Positions 16,735 through 25,651 are shown, numbered from the stretch's first letter. The stretch: DNA of 64,000 bases from Salinimicrobium sp049680855 (GCF_049680855.1 NZ_JBMPGS010000004.1:124001-188000), one strand, 5' to 3'. The notes: generated by a model from the letters alone, not told the origin. Numbers and translations are program-made.

Positions 16735-17811
16735 TTAGAAAACATCTGAGTTTTCCTTGAGTTTCTCTGTATTTTCCACAAGTCGAAGCTCATCCAGAAT
16801 TCGCTGAATATCCCCGTTGATGATGTTGGAAAGATCGTAAAGTGTAAGACCAATCCTGTGATCTGTCACCCGGCCCTGCGCATAATTGTACGTCCTGATC
16901 TTGGCACTCCTGTCTCCACTGGAAACCATGGAGTTTCTTTTTGCTGCATCGGCTTCCATCTTCTTCGCCAGCTCCTGCTCATACAACCTTGAACGTAGTA
17001 CTCTAAAGGCCTTGTCCTTATTCTTATGCTGGGATTTTTGATCCTGACACTGGGCAACAAGTCCTGTTGGAATATGTGTTAAACGCACTGCGGAATATGT
17101 GGTATTCACAGATTGCCCACCCGGTCCCGATGAACAGAAATAATCTATACGTACATCTTTAGGGTCAATTTCCACATCAAATTCCTCGGCTTCGGGCAAT
17201 ACCATCACCGTGGCGGCAGAGGTATGCACCCTTCCCTGAGTTTCAGTTTGGGGAACCCGTTGCACACGATGAACGCCTGCTTCAAATTTCATGGTTCCGT
17301 ATACGTCCTCGCCGGTTACATCAAAAATAATTTCTTTGAATCCGCCGCTGGTACCTTCACTAAAATCCACGATGTTATGTTTCCAGCCTTTACTTTCAAT
17401 ATATTTGGTGTACATACGATAAAGGTCTCCCGCAAAAATACTGGCTTCGTCCCCACCTGTCCCGGCTCGAATCTCCATCACCACATCTTTTGCATCTTCA
17501 GGATCTTTAGGCACAAGCATCATCCTTATCTTTTCTTCCAGTTCAGGCAACTCTTCCTTGGCTTCCTCCATCTGCATTTTAGCCATTTCGGTCATTTCGG
17601 GATCACTGCCGTCGGAAATCACCTCTTCAGCTTCAGAAATGTTCTGGACCAGGGTCATATATTTTTCCCGCTCGTCCATGAGCGCCTTCAGTTCCTTGTA
17701 TTCCTTATTTAATTCTACGTATCGTTTTTGATCGGCAATCACATCGGGCTGGATGATCAAATCATTCACCTCATCAAAGCGTTGCTTTACAATATTTAGT
17801 TTCTCAATCAT
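16735..17811 (-). CDS. prfA: Peptide chain release factor 1
   Basis: A 358-residue class I release factor. The stop-codon-recognising tripeptide is PQT (in RVPQTETQGRVHTSA), the P-x-T form of RF1, which reads UAA and UAG. The peptidyl-tRNA hydrolysis motif GGQ lies in SSGPGGQSVNTTYSAVRLTH. Length and N-terminal helical domain are normal. Cytoplasmic. Confidence 0.96.
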   Translation of the reverse strand: MIEKLNIVKQRFDEVNDLIIQPDVIADQKRYVELNKEYKELKALMDEREKYMTLVQNISEAEEVISDGSDPEMTEMAKMQMEEAKEELPELEEKIRMMLVPKDPEDAKDVVMEIRAGTGGDEASIFAGDLYRMYTKYIESKGWKHNIVDFSEGTSGGFKEIIFDVTGEDVYGTMKFEAGVHRVQRVPQTETQGRVHTSAATVMVLPEAEEFDVEIDPKDVRIDYFCSSGPGGQSVNTTYSAVRLTHIPTGLVAQCQDQKSQHKNKDKAFRVLRSRLYEQELAKKMEADAAKRNSMVSSGDRSAKIRTYNYAQGRVTDHRIGLTLYDLSNIINGDIQRILDELRLVENTEKLKENSDVF

Positions 17812-17917
17812 AACATCTGCTTATAAGTTCACAAATTTACGATAATTTGATTGGATTTAAATTATCCCCTTTGAAAACTCCCGTAAGATTTTCTTCTTTT
17901 TTTAGTATGTTTATAGT

Positions 17918-18205
17918 ATGCTGTCACTCCTGCATTTAGTATTTTCATTTTACAGAAAATTCATCTGGTTTTCACTTCTGCTGAATTTTCTTTTCCTTGG
18001 GTTTCAGATACCTTTAGGTCTCGCCTTTACCTATAAGTTGATATTTACTTTCCTCATTTACTGGATATACAAAATTTCTGAAAGAGGTGAAAAGCTCATT
18101 TTCTACAACAATCTAAAAATTACCACTGTAAAGCTCTTTTTCCTGAGCTTCATATATGATATCGCCATCGTGCTCACTATCTATCTTTTCAACGATTTAT
18201 TATGA
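17918..18205 (+). CDS. Small multi-helix membrane protein, first gene of an ABC operon
   Basis: A 95-residue very hydrophobic protein with about three membrane helices (about 4-30, 31-50, 70-92) and one short basic loop (ISERGEKLIFYNNLK). No recognised domain. It overlaps the following ABC ATPase gene by 4 bases (ATGA), so the two are translationally coupled. It may be the membrane partner of the ATPase, although it is far smaller than ordinary ABC permeases. Confidence 0.65.
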   Translation: MLSLLHLVFSFYRKFIWFSLLLNFLFLGFQIPLGLAFTYKLIFTFLIYWIYKISERGEKLIFYNNLKITTVKLFFLSFIYDIAIVLTIYLFNDLL

Positions 18206-18861
18206 CTTTTGAAATTGATAACATAGAGCTGAATTTTGGCAGCAAGAACATTCTGCGGGGCGTTTATCTAAAATCTGAAGCCGGAAAGATCACCGGAATA
18301 TTAGGTGCTAACGGCACCGGAAAAAGCAGTCTTTTAAAGATCTTTTTTGGATGCCTGCAACCACACAACAAACTGGTAAGAGTTGATAATTCTCCGCATT
18401 TAAAGCCACTTTTTAGTACAGGCCTGGTAAAATACCTCCCTCAACATTCTCTAATTCCGCAGCATTTAAAGCTGAAGAAAATTTTCAAATTATATAGGGT
18501 TGACTGGAATCTTTTTGCAGAAAATTTTGAAAGCTTCAGAAAGTATGCAAATCACAAGATCCATGAATTATCGGGTGGGGAGATTCGAGTGGCAGAAATT
18601 TACCTGAGCCTTAAAAGTCCGTCGCGGCTGGTGTTGCTAGACGAGCCATTTTCGCACGTTGCGCCCATTTACATTGAAAAGCTAAAAGCAATCATCATTT
18701 CTGAAAAGAAGAAAAAAGCCATTGTCATGACAGATCATTTATACCGACACATCATTGAAATGGCCGATGATCTTTACCTGCTGAAAAACGGATGTTCAAA
18801 TCTCATTTTAGACCCCAAAGAACTGGAAAATCATAAATACCTTAGCCCGAATACACTTTGA
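18202..18861 (+). CDS. ABC transporter ATP-binding protein without a recognisable permease
   Basis: A 219-residue nucleotide-binding domain. Walker A is GANGTGKSS (about 35-43), the signature LSGGE (about 122-126), Walker B LVLLDEP, and the H-loop histidine is in IVMTDHLY. The D-loop reads FSHVAP instead of the usual S-A-L-D type, so the conserved aspartate is missing. The N-terminal gene of the operon is the only membrane protein nearby. Substrate unknown. The stop codon overlaps the TTG start of the next gene. Confidence 0.8.
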   Translation: MTFEIDNIELNFGSKNILRGVYLKSEAGKITGILGANGTGKSSLLKIFFGCLQPHNKLVRVDNSPHLKPLFSTGLVKYLPQHSLIPQHLKLKKIFKLYRVDWNLFAENFESFRKYANHKIHELSGGEIRVAEIYLSLKSPSRLVLLDEPFSHVAPIYIEKLKAIIISEKKKKAIVMTDHLYRHIIEMADDLYLLKNGCSNLILDPKELENHKYLSPNTL

Positions 18862-19349
18862 CCACAAAAACAGCAAAAATAGGATTTGGAGGGGGCTGCC
18901 ACTGGTGTACCGAAGCCGTTTTTCAAGCGGTTAAAGGCGTAGAAAAAGTGGAGCAGGGCTATATTGCTTCTAAAGGCGCCGCTTCCTCTTTTTCAGAAGC
19001 GGTGATTGTACATTACCTTCCAAAAAAGGGATTTTTAAAGCATCTACTGGAAGTTCACATCAACACCCACAATGCGACTTCCAACCATTCCTTTCGGGAA
19101 AAATATAGAAGTGCAGTTTACTTTTTTACTTCAGAAGAAGAAAAAGAAGCTAAAATGGCACTTTTGGAACTTCAGAAAGGATTTTCGGAAAGAATTATTA
19201 CACAGGTGTTGCCATTTGAGGAGTTTAAACCTTCACGGGAAGCTATTCAGGATTATTACAGGAAAAATCCCGATGCGCCTTTTTGCCAAAGATATATTGA
19301 ACCAAAGCTCAAACTATTGCAGGAAAGATTCCAAAAAGAGCAGAAATAA
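18858..19349 (+). CDS. Divergent MsrA-like peptide methionine sulfoxide reductase
   Basis: A 163-residue MsrA-fold protein. FGGGCHWCTEAVFQAVKGV (about 9-27) carries the catalytic cysteine region and DAPFCQRYIEPKL lies near the C-terminus. The usual GHAEVV strand is SFSEAVIV, keeping the glutamate. The usual GNDxGTQYRS loop is replaced by HSFREKYRS, so the conserved aspartate is absent though the tyrosine stays. It may reduce methionine-S-sulfoxide inefficiently or act on another substrate. The start is a TTG overlapping the TGA of the ABC gene. Confidence 0.65.
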   Translation: MTTKTAKIGFGGGCHWCTEAVFQAVKGVEKVEQGYIASKGAASSFSEAVIVHYLPKKGFLKHLLEVHINTHNATSNHSFREKYRSAVYFFTSEEEKEAKMALLELQKGFSERIITQVLPFEEFKPSREAIQDYYRKNPDAPFCQRYIEPKLKLLQERFQKEQK

Positions 19350-19359
19350 TGTCATTTTT
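19345..19359. repeat. AAAAATGNCATTTTT palindrome, imperfect copy
   Basis: AATAATG-T-CATTTTT, one mismatch from the palindrome, overlapping the stop codon of the MsrA-like gene. Confidence 0.45.
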
Positions 19360-19456
19360 GGAACATCAGCTTAAATGTATCCTAATAAATTCAGATTTTC
19401 TTTTTCTTCTCAATCCTACTTAGCTTGTGAAAATAATCTGCTCCGGAAATGTCATT

Positions 19457-20638
19457 TTAAGAGTACCTATATTCGCCGAATTCACTTTTAATGGTGAGCT
19501 TTTTCTCTTCAGAAGCTTCTACTTTACCAATGATTTTAGCATCAACATCAAATGATTTTGAAATCGCGATGATGTCTTCAGCTATGCTTTCATCCACATA
19601 AAGTTCCATACGGTGCCCCATGTTAAAAACCTGGTACATTTCTTTCCAGTCAGTTTTACTTTCCTGCTGAATAAGCTTAAACAAAGGGGGAACTTCGAAG
19701 AGATTGTCCTTTATCACGTGTAAATTCTCTATAAAATGCAGTATTTTGGTTTGAGCGCCACCACTGCAATGCACCATTCCGTGGATTTCCTTATTCGAAT
19801 ATTTTGAAAAGATTTTTTTGATAATTGGCGCGTAGGTTCTGGTAGGAGAGAGCACCAGTTTCCCTGCATCCAACGGACTTCCTTCTACAGGATCTGTAAG
19901 GTTTTTTGATCCGCCGTAGATCAATTCATTGGGAATTTCTGAATCAAAACTTTCAGGATATTTTACTGCCAGATAGTTGCTGAACACGTCGTGCCTTGCA
20001 GAAGTTAATCCGTTGCTGCCCATTCCGCCGTTATATTCTTTCTCGTAAGTAGCTTTTCCGAAGGAAGAAAGGCCCACGATCACGTTTCCGGGTTTAATGT
20101 GGGCGTTATCGATCACGTTCTTACGGTTCATCCTGGCCGTAACTGTGGAATCTACAATAATGGTCCGCACAAGATCCCCGACATCGGCCGTTTCCCCACC
20201 GGTGGAATGAATAGTTATTCCGAAGTCTTTGAGATCTGAAAGTAATTCCTCTGTACCATTTATAATGGCCGAAATCACTTCCCCCGGAATGAGATTTTTG
20301 TTCCTGCCAATAGTAGAAGAAAGCATGATATTATCTACCGCGCCTACGCAAAGAAGATCATCAATATTCATGATAAGCGCATCCTGCGCGATCCCTTTCC
20401 AGACAGAAAGATCTCCCGTTTCTTTCCAGTACATGTAAGCCAGTGAAGATTTTGTGCCGGCACCGTCTGCATGCATAATGATGCAAGAATCTTGATCTCC
20501 GGTAAGATAGTCGGGTACGATCTTACAAAAAGCCTTTGGAAAAAGACCTTTATCCACTTTTTTGATGGCATTGTGAACATCTTCCTTTCCTGCTGAAACG
20601 CCGCGCTGCGCATATCTTTTACTTACTTCCTGACCCAT
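19457..20638 (-). CDS. purM: Phosphoribosylformylglycinamidine cyclo-ligase (AIR synthase), flavobacterial type
   Basis: A 393-residue PurM-family enzyme. The N-terminus RYAQRGVSAGKEDVHNAIKK and the segments IMHADGAGTKSSLAYMYW (about 54-71) and NIDDLLCVGA (about 91-100) match the Bacteroidota branch of AIR synthases. HSTGGETADVGDLVRT and HGMVHCSGGAQTKILHF are further conserved loops. It closes FGAM to AIR with ATP in purine synthesis. Monocistronic, convergent with the MsrA-like operon. Confidence 0.88.
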   Translation of the reverse strand: MGQEVSKRYAQRGVSAGKEDVHNAIKKVDKGLFPKAFCKIVPDYLTGDQDSCIIMHADGAGTKSSLAYMYWKETGDLSVWKGIAQDALIMNIDDLLCVGAVDNIMLSSTIGRNKNLIPGEVISAIINGTEELLSDLKDFGITIHSTGGETADVGDLVRTIIVDSTVTARMNRKNVIDNAHIKPGNVIVGLSSFGKATYEKEYNGGMGSNGLTSARHDVFSNYLAVKYPESFDSEIPNELIYGGSKNLTDPVEGSPLDAGKLVLSPTRTYAPIIKKIFSKYSNKEIHGMVHCSGGAQTKILHFIENLHVIKDNLFEVPPLFKLIQQESKTDWKEMYQVFNMGHRMELYVDESIAEDIIAISKSFDVDAKIIGKVEASEEKKLTIKSEFGEYRYS

Positions 20639-20729
20639 AATAAAATTTTAGAAGCGCAAAGATACAGAGATTTGCAAAACCATTAAAGTCTTTTCTAAAG
20701 TGCATTCACTGCAGGGTACAGGAAATAAA

Positions 20730-20763
20730 AAAGCGTTGCCTAAAGGAATTCCGGCAACGCTTT
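20730..20763 (-). terminator. Terminator of the curli-side operon
   Basis: An 11-bp stem (AAAGCGTTGCC / GGCAACGCTTT) with a 12-base loop, preceded on the plus strand by an A-run, about 20 bases past the stop of the FN3/TolB lipoprotein gene. It ends the csgE-csgF-csgG transcription unit. Confidence 0.85.
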
Positions 20764-20784
20764 ATGGTTATAGTTGGTTAAATT

Positions 20785-22287
20785 TTATTCCCAGTCTGGC
20801 ATGAAACCATTTTCAATTAACAACTCTCTCCTTTCGCTGTCAACATCGGTATCTTCAAGGTTAATGGTATAAATATCCCTTTGAGAAATACCATCATTAG
20901 AGGTATTTACATAAATGACCTGTGCCTCATTTGGAGAAAATCGTGGATCAAGATCATTTGTTCCGTCCGGTTTTTCAAGAGAAAGATCTATTGTCTCCCC
21001 TGTATTGAAGTTGTACAGGAACAGGCGGGAATCTAATCTTCTATAGGAATCATTTTCAAATCCTGAAACGTCTTGTGTAAAGAGCAACATGTCGCCTCTT
21101 ACAGAAAGATCAAGGCCTCCCACAGCACCTGAAACATTTGAAAGCACTTCTGAAAGCACATTACCATCAAAATTAATTGTAAAGATATCTGCATTGTAAC
21201 CGTCGCTGTTGTTTGTTATCAAAGCAATCATTTCATTATTATCACTTACATCAACTTCAGTAATGAATTTTCCGTTCTGTGTTTGATAAATCATTGTCGT
21301 ACCGCCGCCTGAAGCACTTACTCGATAGAGCTTGTTGTAGTTTGGATAAACTAGTGATGCACCATCGTTTGCCCAGGAATAATCGACCTGGTTAAGGCTG
21401 AATCCTTTCACCGGAATGGTAGAAGTAACCTGCCGCTGACCTGTTCCATCTAAATTCATTGTAAAAAGGTGATTTTCGCCATTTACAACTCTTAAAAAAG
21501 CTATTTTATTACTTGCGTTGTTTTTTCGCGGCCTGAAGCTACTGCGGTTTGGTGAAGTAAGTCTATATTCATTCTCTTCCATATCACGAGCGTAAATCAC
21601 TGAATTTCCGTTGACGATGCGAGTGAAAAGGATTCGGTTGGTTTCAGGCACATCCATTGTCCTGAAAGAGTACAACGGACTTAGTACTTCACTGTTAACT
21701 CCATCTGAAGCACGCACCTGCCAGAAATATTTGTTATTAAAATCTAGCCCTTCTACCGTATAAGTAGTATCTGTAATTTTATCAAACATAAAAATTTCCT
21801 CGTCTTCGTCGTTTCTGATTTCAAGTTGATAAGTAAGATCATCATCTTCAGGATCTACAGCAGACCAACTGAATTCTACAGTAGTGCTTACATCCTGTGC
21901 CTTATCTTCCGGAGAAACAACCTGAGGTGCCTGAGGTGGTTTATTTCCTGATGTTTCGGTTTGCATCTCAAAAATGACATTTACGGTTGTATTTGCCATG
22001 ACCGATGCTCCTTCAAACTGCGTCAATAATCCCTCTTTTCGAGCCTCCACAGAGTAATCATCAGCAGGTATATCCTGCAAAATAAATTCTCCATTTTCGT
22101 CAGTAAAAATGGTACTTGTGGCGGGGTTAGTGGAAATGCGTGCATTATCCACAGGTTCATTGGTCCCTTCTTCCACGACCATTCCCGTGATGGTACCAAG
22201 GCCGGTGTCATCAATAGTATCTTCGCTGCAGCCACTAAACATAGCCGGCAGTACCAGCATCGTAAGAATATATTTTAAAGTTTTCAT
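20785..22287 (-). CDS. Lipoprotein with carboxypeptidase-regulatory, FN3 and TolB-like repeats, last gene of the csg operon
   Basis: A 500-residue lipoprotein (lipobox ...AMFSGCSED, Cys20). Order of domains: a carboxypeptidase-regulatory-like beta-sandwich at about 30-110 (GMVVEEGTNEPVDNARIST), a fibronectin type III-like domain at about 118-212 (FSWSAVDPEDDDLTYQLEIR), and a TolB/PD40-type beta-propeller to the end (FRPRKNNASNKIAFL, DLDPRFSPNEAQVIYVN). It starts 27 bp after csgG and shares its terminator, so it is probably a locus-specific accessory exposed at the outer membrane or surface, perhaps binding curlin or CsgG. Exact role unknown. Confidence 0.75.
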   Translation of the reverse strand: MKTLKYILTMLVLPAMFSGCSEDTIDDTGLGTITGMVVEEGTNEPVDNARISTNPATSTIFTDENGEFILQDIPADDYSVEARKEGLLTQFEGASVMANTTVNVIFEMQTETSGNKPPQAPQVVSPEDKAQDVSTTVEFSWSAVDPEDDDLTYQLEIRNDEDEEIFMFDKITDTTYTVEGLDFNNKYFWQVRASDGVNSEVLSPLYSFRTMDVPETNRILFTRIVNGNSVIYARDMEENEYRLTSPNRSSFRPRKNNASNKIAFLRVVNGENHLFTMNLDGTGQRQVTSTIPVKGFSLNQVDYSWANDGASLVYPNYNKLYRVSASGGGTTMIYQTQNGKFITEVDVSDNNEMIALITNNSDGYNADIFTINFDGNVLSEVLSNVSGAVGGLDLSVRGDMLLFTQDVSGFENDSYRRLDSRLFLYNFNTGETIDLSLEKPDGTNDLDPRFSPNEAQVIYVNTSNDGISQRDIYTINLEDTDVDSERRELLIENGFMPDWE

Positions 22288-22314
22288 TGTGTGAGGTTTT
22301 GAGGTTTGAGGTCT

Positions 22315-23679
22315 TTAATTGCCAAAGTAGAAGTTAATTCCTGCACCAAAGTTGAAGTAGAAGTCATCACGTTTACCATTAACCATGTAGTCTACTTCAT
22401 CAGAAAAGCTAAGGTTATGTTCGCCAAAAGCTTTCAATGCGATATTTTCGGAAAGAAAATATTCTACTCCCAGCCCATATTGAAGTTTAAAAAATGAAGA
22501 GGAAAAATCTTCAGGAACATCAGAGGCTAAAGAAAACACATAGCCGGGCCCTCCATATATATAAGGAGAAAGTTTATCTTTTGGAAGAATCTTAAACTGC
22601 GCATTAAGATCGGCTCCGGCAAATTTCTCCTGAAAGGATCCGCCGTTGCTTAACTCAAAAAAACTGCCGCCAACATTAAGCGAGAAAGCAGGTGTTAGCT
22701 GATGGCTGTACTCCACTTCTCCTAAAAATCCGGGAGAACTACTGGAGTAGTCACCGCTAAGGAGTGTAGCTCCAAAATTCACCCCAAAATATCCATTCGA
22801 GTTGCGCTCTGTTAATTTTCGATCATATAATTCGGTAAGGCCGGCTTCCTCCTTTTCTTCTTCATATTCCGAAATGAGTACCTGAGCCTGAGCTTCATCT
22901 TCTGTGTTCCATAATTTATCTTTCAAGCCTTCTACAATGAGACCTTCAACTGCTTTTTCGATGGCTTCCTTGACAGCGAGCTGCACCGGTTCATTACGCG
23001 TAAAACCTGTTTCTACCTCCAGCAATCGCTGAAAGCTTACGTACTTATATAAGCTAACATCTACTGCCTGGGAAAGAATTGTTTTTGAAACATAGACATT
23101 TTTCAGAATTTTCCCACTAGAAGTTGATATTGCCCTTAAGTAAATGGTAATCCTATCCTGTCGATATTGTGTACTTCCTCCAACCCCAAAATAACGGGCT
23201 CCCATACCACCCGTAATAATATTGGTGTCATAAGAAACAATTCCTCCTTCCAAAAGTATACCTGCATAAAGTAAAGGTGGAACCTGTGGTTGATTGGAAT
23301 TTCCCTGATATTCCTGTCGGGTAGAACGAATAATATTACGTTCATTAAGCAGGTTTCCAATATTCTCTCTTTCAATTGGAGTAAACCAACGGGAATCCTC
23401 CAGTGCGTTGATAAGAATGGCAGTTGCACCCTGTGTTACAGCCGTACTAAAGGTACTTCCAACTTCTGAAGGCTTATATTGACCGGTAAGATCCCGAAAG
23501 TTATAAACCCCTACCACCACTGGTTCAGCCGGGAGTGGCAGGTTACGAAGGGATTGGGTAATATCTGTACTTTCGCCTATTCGAGCTTCCTGTACGTCAA
23601 TGGGCTGATTAAAATAAGCACCGCAGGATGTAAGAAGGGAGGCAAGTACAACAAAAAGTGTACTTTTTAAAATTTTCAT
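22315..23679 (-). CDS. csgG: CsgG-family curlin secretion pore with C-terminal barrel-like extension
   Basis: A 454-residue lipoprotein (lipobox LLTSCGAYF). Residues about 50-260 match CsgG/HfaB: VVVGVYNFRDLTGQYKPSE, then WFTPIERENIGNLLNERNI and ILLEGGIVSYDTNIITGGMG. CsgG forms the outer-membrane channel through which curlins are exported. After about residue 290 a second part begins (NSNGYFGVNFGATLLSGDYS, ending YFNFGAGINFYFGN) with the alternating aromatic strands and terminal F of an outer-membrane beta-barrel, absent from the roughly 260-residue proteobacterial CsgG. It is the third gene of a csgE-csgF-csgG operon. Confidence 0.88.
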   Translation of the reverse strand: MKILKSTLFVVLASLLTSCGAYFNQPIDVQEARIGESTDITQSLRNLPLPAEPVVVGVYNFRDLTGQYKPSEVGSTFSTAVTQGATAILINALEDSRWFTPIERENIGNLLNERNIIRSTRQEYQGNSNQPQVPPLLYAGILLEGGIVSYDTNIITGGMGARYFGVGGSTQYRQDRITIYLRAISTSSGKILKNVYVSKTILSQAVDVSLYKYVSFQRLLEVETGFTRNEPVQLAVKEAIEKAVEGLIVEGLKDKLWNTEDEAQAQVLISEYEEEKEEAGLTELYDRKLTERNSNGYFGVNFGATLLSGDYSSSSPGFLGEVEYSHQLTPAFSLNVGGSFFELSNGGSFQEKFAGADLNAQFKILPKDKLSPYIYGGPGYVFSLASDVPEDFSSSFFKLQYGLGVEYFLSENIALKAFGEHNLSFSDEVDYMVNGKRDDFYFNFGAGINFYFGN

Positions 23680-23691
23680 AAGAATTGTAGG

Positions 23692-24093
23692 TTAATTGGG
23701 TATAATAACTTGAGTCTGCTCTCCTGTATTGGTATCCAGGATATTAATTACAAGCCCTTCCGTTGAGTCATAGATATCTACAGCTAAGCTACCAAAGGTA
23801 TAGGTTCCAGGAGAGAGACCATCAGAACCAAATTTATTAGTAAACATACTCCTGGAAACTTGCCCTAAGAGCTGCGAATTTAAACTGGCACTAAATTTCT
23901 CCAATTCCGATTGTTGAAACCTCGATGTTTCTTCTGGGTCCTTAAATGCATTTTGTGCTTCTGCAGATTGCATTAACCACTGTGAATTATATGGGTTTCC
24001 CCCAAAAGCTGGGTTTTTTGGGGCATATGTCAATTGTTGAGCATGCATCGTTGACAACCCAAAGAGCAAGAATAAAAAGAGTGATAGTTTCAT
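23692..24093 (-). CDS. csgF: CsgF-family curli assembly factor
   Basis: A 133-residue exported protein with a signal peptide ending in GLSTMHAQQ. The N-terminal mature part YAPKNPAFGGNPYNSQWLM (about 23-41) is the CsgF signature that inserts into the CsgG pore in the proteobacterial system. The C-terminal half is predicted beta. CsgF couples secretion to surface nucleation of curlin. It lies 12 bp after csgG's upstream neighbour and 14 bp before csgE's end, clearly cotranscribed. Confidence 0.9.
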   Translation of the reverse strand: MKLSLFLFLLFGLSTMHAQQLTYAPKNPAFGGNPYNSQWLMQSAEAQNAFKDPEETSRFQQSELEKFSASLNSQLLGQVSRSMFTNKFGSDGLSPGTYTFGSLAVDIYDSTEGLVINILDTNTGEQTQVIIPN

Positions 24094-24107
24094 ATTAGTA
24101 GGTTTGG

Positions 24108-24923
24108 TTAATATTGGGTTATATATTCATTGCGGTTGTCAAGGTACTCAAAATATCTATTTACCTGTCTTAATGCTACATCGGCCTGCTCCTTCAGGTA
24201 ATCTAGTTTGGGACGGGCAAAGAATTGATAAACAACCTTATCTTCCACTCTCACAATAATTTTGGTGGTTCTTCCAAAGCTTATCACTTCGTCGATTTCG
24301 ATCAACTTGTTTCCCTGGTTTTGGCCCAGACTGTACTGCTGGTAGAAGAAACCGTAGAAATCTTTACCCGGTTTTGTCTTTGTCCGATCTGTTACAATTC
24401 CGGCAAGCTGAATACCTTCATTTTTTTTGTGATAAGACAAATGATCCCCCACATTACTCTCTTCTTCAGCATTATAAACTATACGATCTGTACCCACTAT
24501 TTCATCATCCTGATTGTATAGGAGGAGCAAAAGAATCGTTCGGCTATTAGAGCTAATGGAAAAAGAAGTATAAGATAATTCTTTAGTTTCAAAAGGTTCA
24601 AGAGTAAAATGACCAGTTTGGGAATTTTTAGAAGAGTTACTGCCCTTGATGTTATTGGTAATTACCGATAATTCGTACCTGAGGCTATAAGTGGTTTCTG
24701 TACGATTTTTTGCTGTACCAATTACATCCAGTACACCGTCTTTGGAATTTGTTGCAATTATTCCAGCTTCAACTTCAGAATTAAAATTTTGAGCCAAGGC
24801 AGTTTGCATCACACCTAATGGAAGTAATAATAAAATGACTCCAAAGATTTTGGTGTATTTCAAATGCCATGAGTTTTGCTCTAACAAATTAATGTATTTT
24901 TTAGAATGGAAAAAGTTGTACAT
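24108..24923 (-). CDS. csgE: CsgE-family curli secretion adaptor
   Basis: A 271-residue protein with a hydrophobic signal segment (about 24-45, ending TALAQ). The C-terminal half contains the CsgE-like stretch AGIVTDRTKTKPGKDFYGFF then FGRTTKIIVRVEDKVVYQFFARP. The N-terminal half is an added domain of about 100 residues with a beta-sandwich look (YSLRYELSVITNNIKG). Proteobacterial CsgE is about half this length. CsgE caps the periplasmic side of the CsgG pore and selects curlin cargo. First gene of the csgEFG operon; a start slightly inside the current one is possible. Confidence 0.82.
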   Translation of the reverse strand: MYNFFHSKKYINLLEQNSWHLKYTKIFGVILLLLPLGVMQTALAQNFNSEVEAGIIATNSKDGVLDVIGTAKNRTETTYSLRYELSVITNNIKGSNSSKNSQTGHFTLEPFETKELSYTSFSISSNSRTILLLLLYNQDDEIVGTDRIVYNAEEESNVGDHLSYHKKNEGIQLAGIVTDRTKTKPGKDFYGFFYQQYSLGQNQGNKLIEIDEVISFGRTTKIIVRVEDKVVYQFFARPKLDYLKEQADVALRQVNRYFEYLDNRNEYITQY

Positions 24924-25019
24924 GACAGGAATATATAATTTTCATCCATTGTCAATTAAAAAATGGAATTTAACTGGGTGAGAATACAATATTCTAGTAT
25001 TCAAATTTATTTTTAATAA

Positions 25020-25559
25020 TCATTGAGAATTCCTAACCAAAATTGTTTTCGAATTACCAGTCATATTAAATTGTAATTTATTCCCTATGGAATTAGAACC
25101 AAAAGTTTTAAAACTATTATTATTACCTTGCATTATAATATCGACTTGCACTTCAGCAGTTGGATCGAATACAAAGTCTTCATAGATGTTATTACTTCCG
25201 TTCTGCGTTAATTTATAACGAATTGTGCTCGCCGTGAGGTCTATGTTTAAATTATTGTTATTTCCTTTCTGTTTTAGATCTACTATAGCATTAGAAGAGG
25301 ATATTCTAGTACTCATATAATTCTCCTCACCTACTTGCGAAATGAATATTTGATTGTTCACCTGAGGATTAGAAATATTATTTAAATCCTGTCCCTCTCT
25401 TTCCTGAACATATTTTGCTGAAAACAAATCATGTTTGCTTATAAAAGAGCCCAATTCTACATTTGAAGAATAACCCGGTTTTTGACAATATCCTGCAAAA
25501 GATACTAGTAGAAGAAGAAAAGTTAATATTTTAAATTTTTGAATTTTCATAGAACTCAA
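25020..25559 (-). CDS. Curlin-like minor protein, candidate nucleator (CsgB-like)
   Basis: A 179-residue exported protein (signal ending LVSFAGYCQK). After about residue 60 it holds a few degenerate curlin-type units: QVGEENYMSTR, QKGNNNNLNI, QNGSNNIYED and QGNNNSFKTFG. It has far fewer and less regular units than the two large curlins and a longer non-repetitive N-terminus. It lies between curlin 1 and csgE. By position and repeat type it could be the nucleator or minor subunit of the fibre. This is an inference from family context. Confidence 0.65.
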   Translation of the reverse strand: MSSMKIQKFKILTFLLLLVSFAGYCQKPGYSSNVELGSFISKHDLFSAKYVQEREGQDLNNISNPQVNNQIFISQVGEENYMSTRISSSNAIVDLKQKGNNNNLNIDLTASTIRYKLTQNGSNNIYEDFVFDPTAEVQVDIIMQGNNNSFKTFGSNSIGNKLQFNMTGNSKTILVRNSQ

Positions 25560-25651
25560 TTTTTTGGAAAAATAATTTTTTAATAAATCAATAATATCGA
25601 AAAATTTGCTCTTATTTGTCTGACTTGATTTACTACAATTTTCAATAATGA

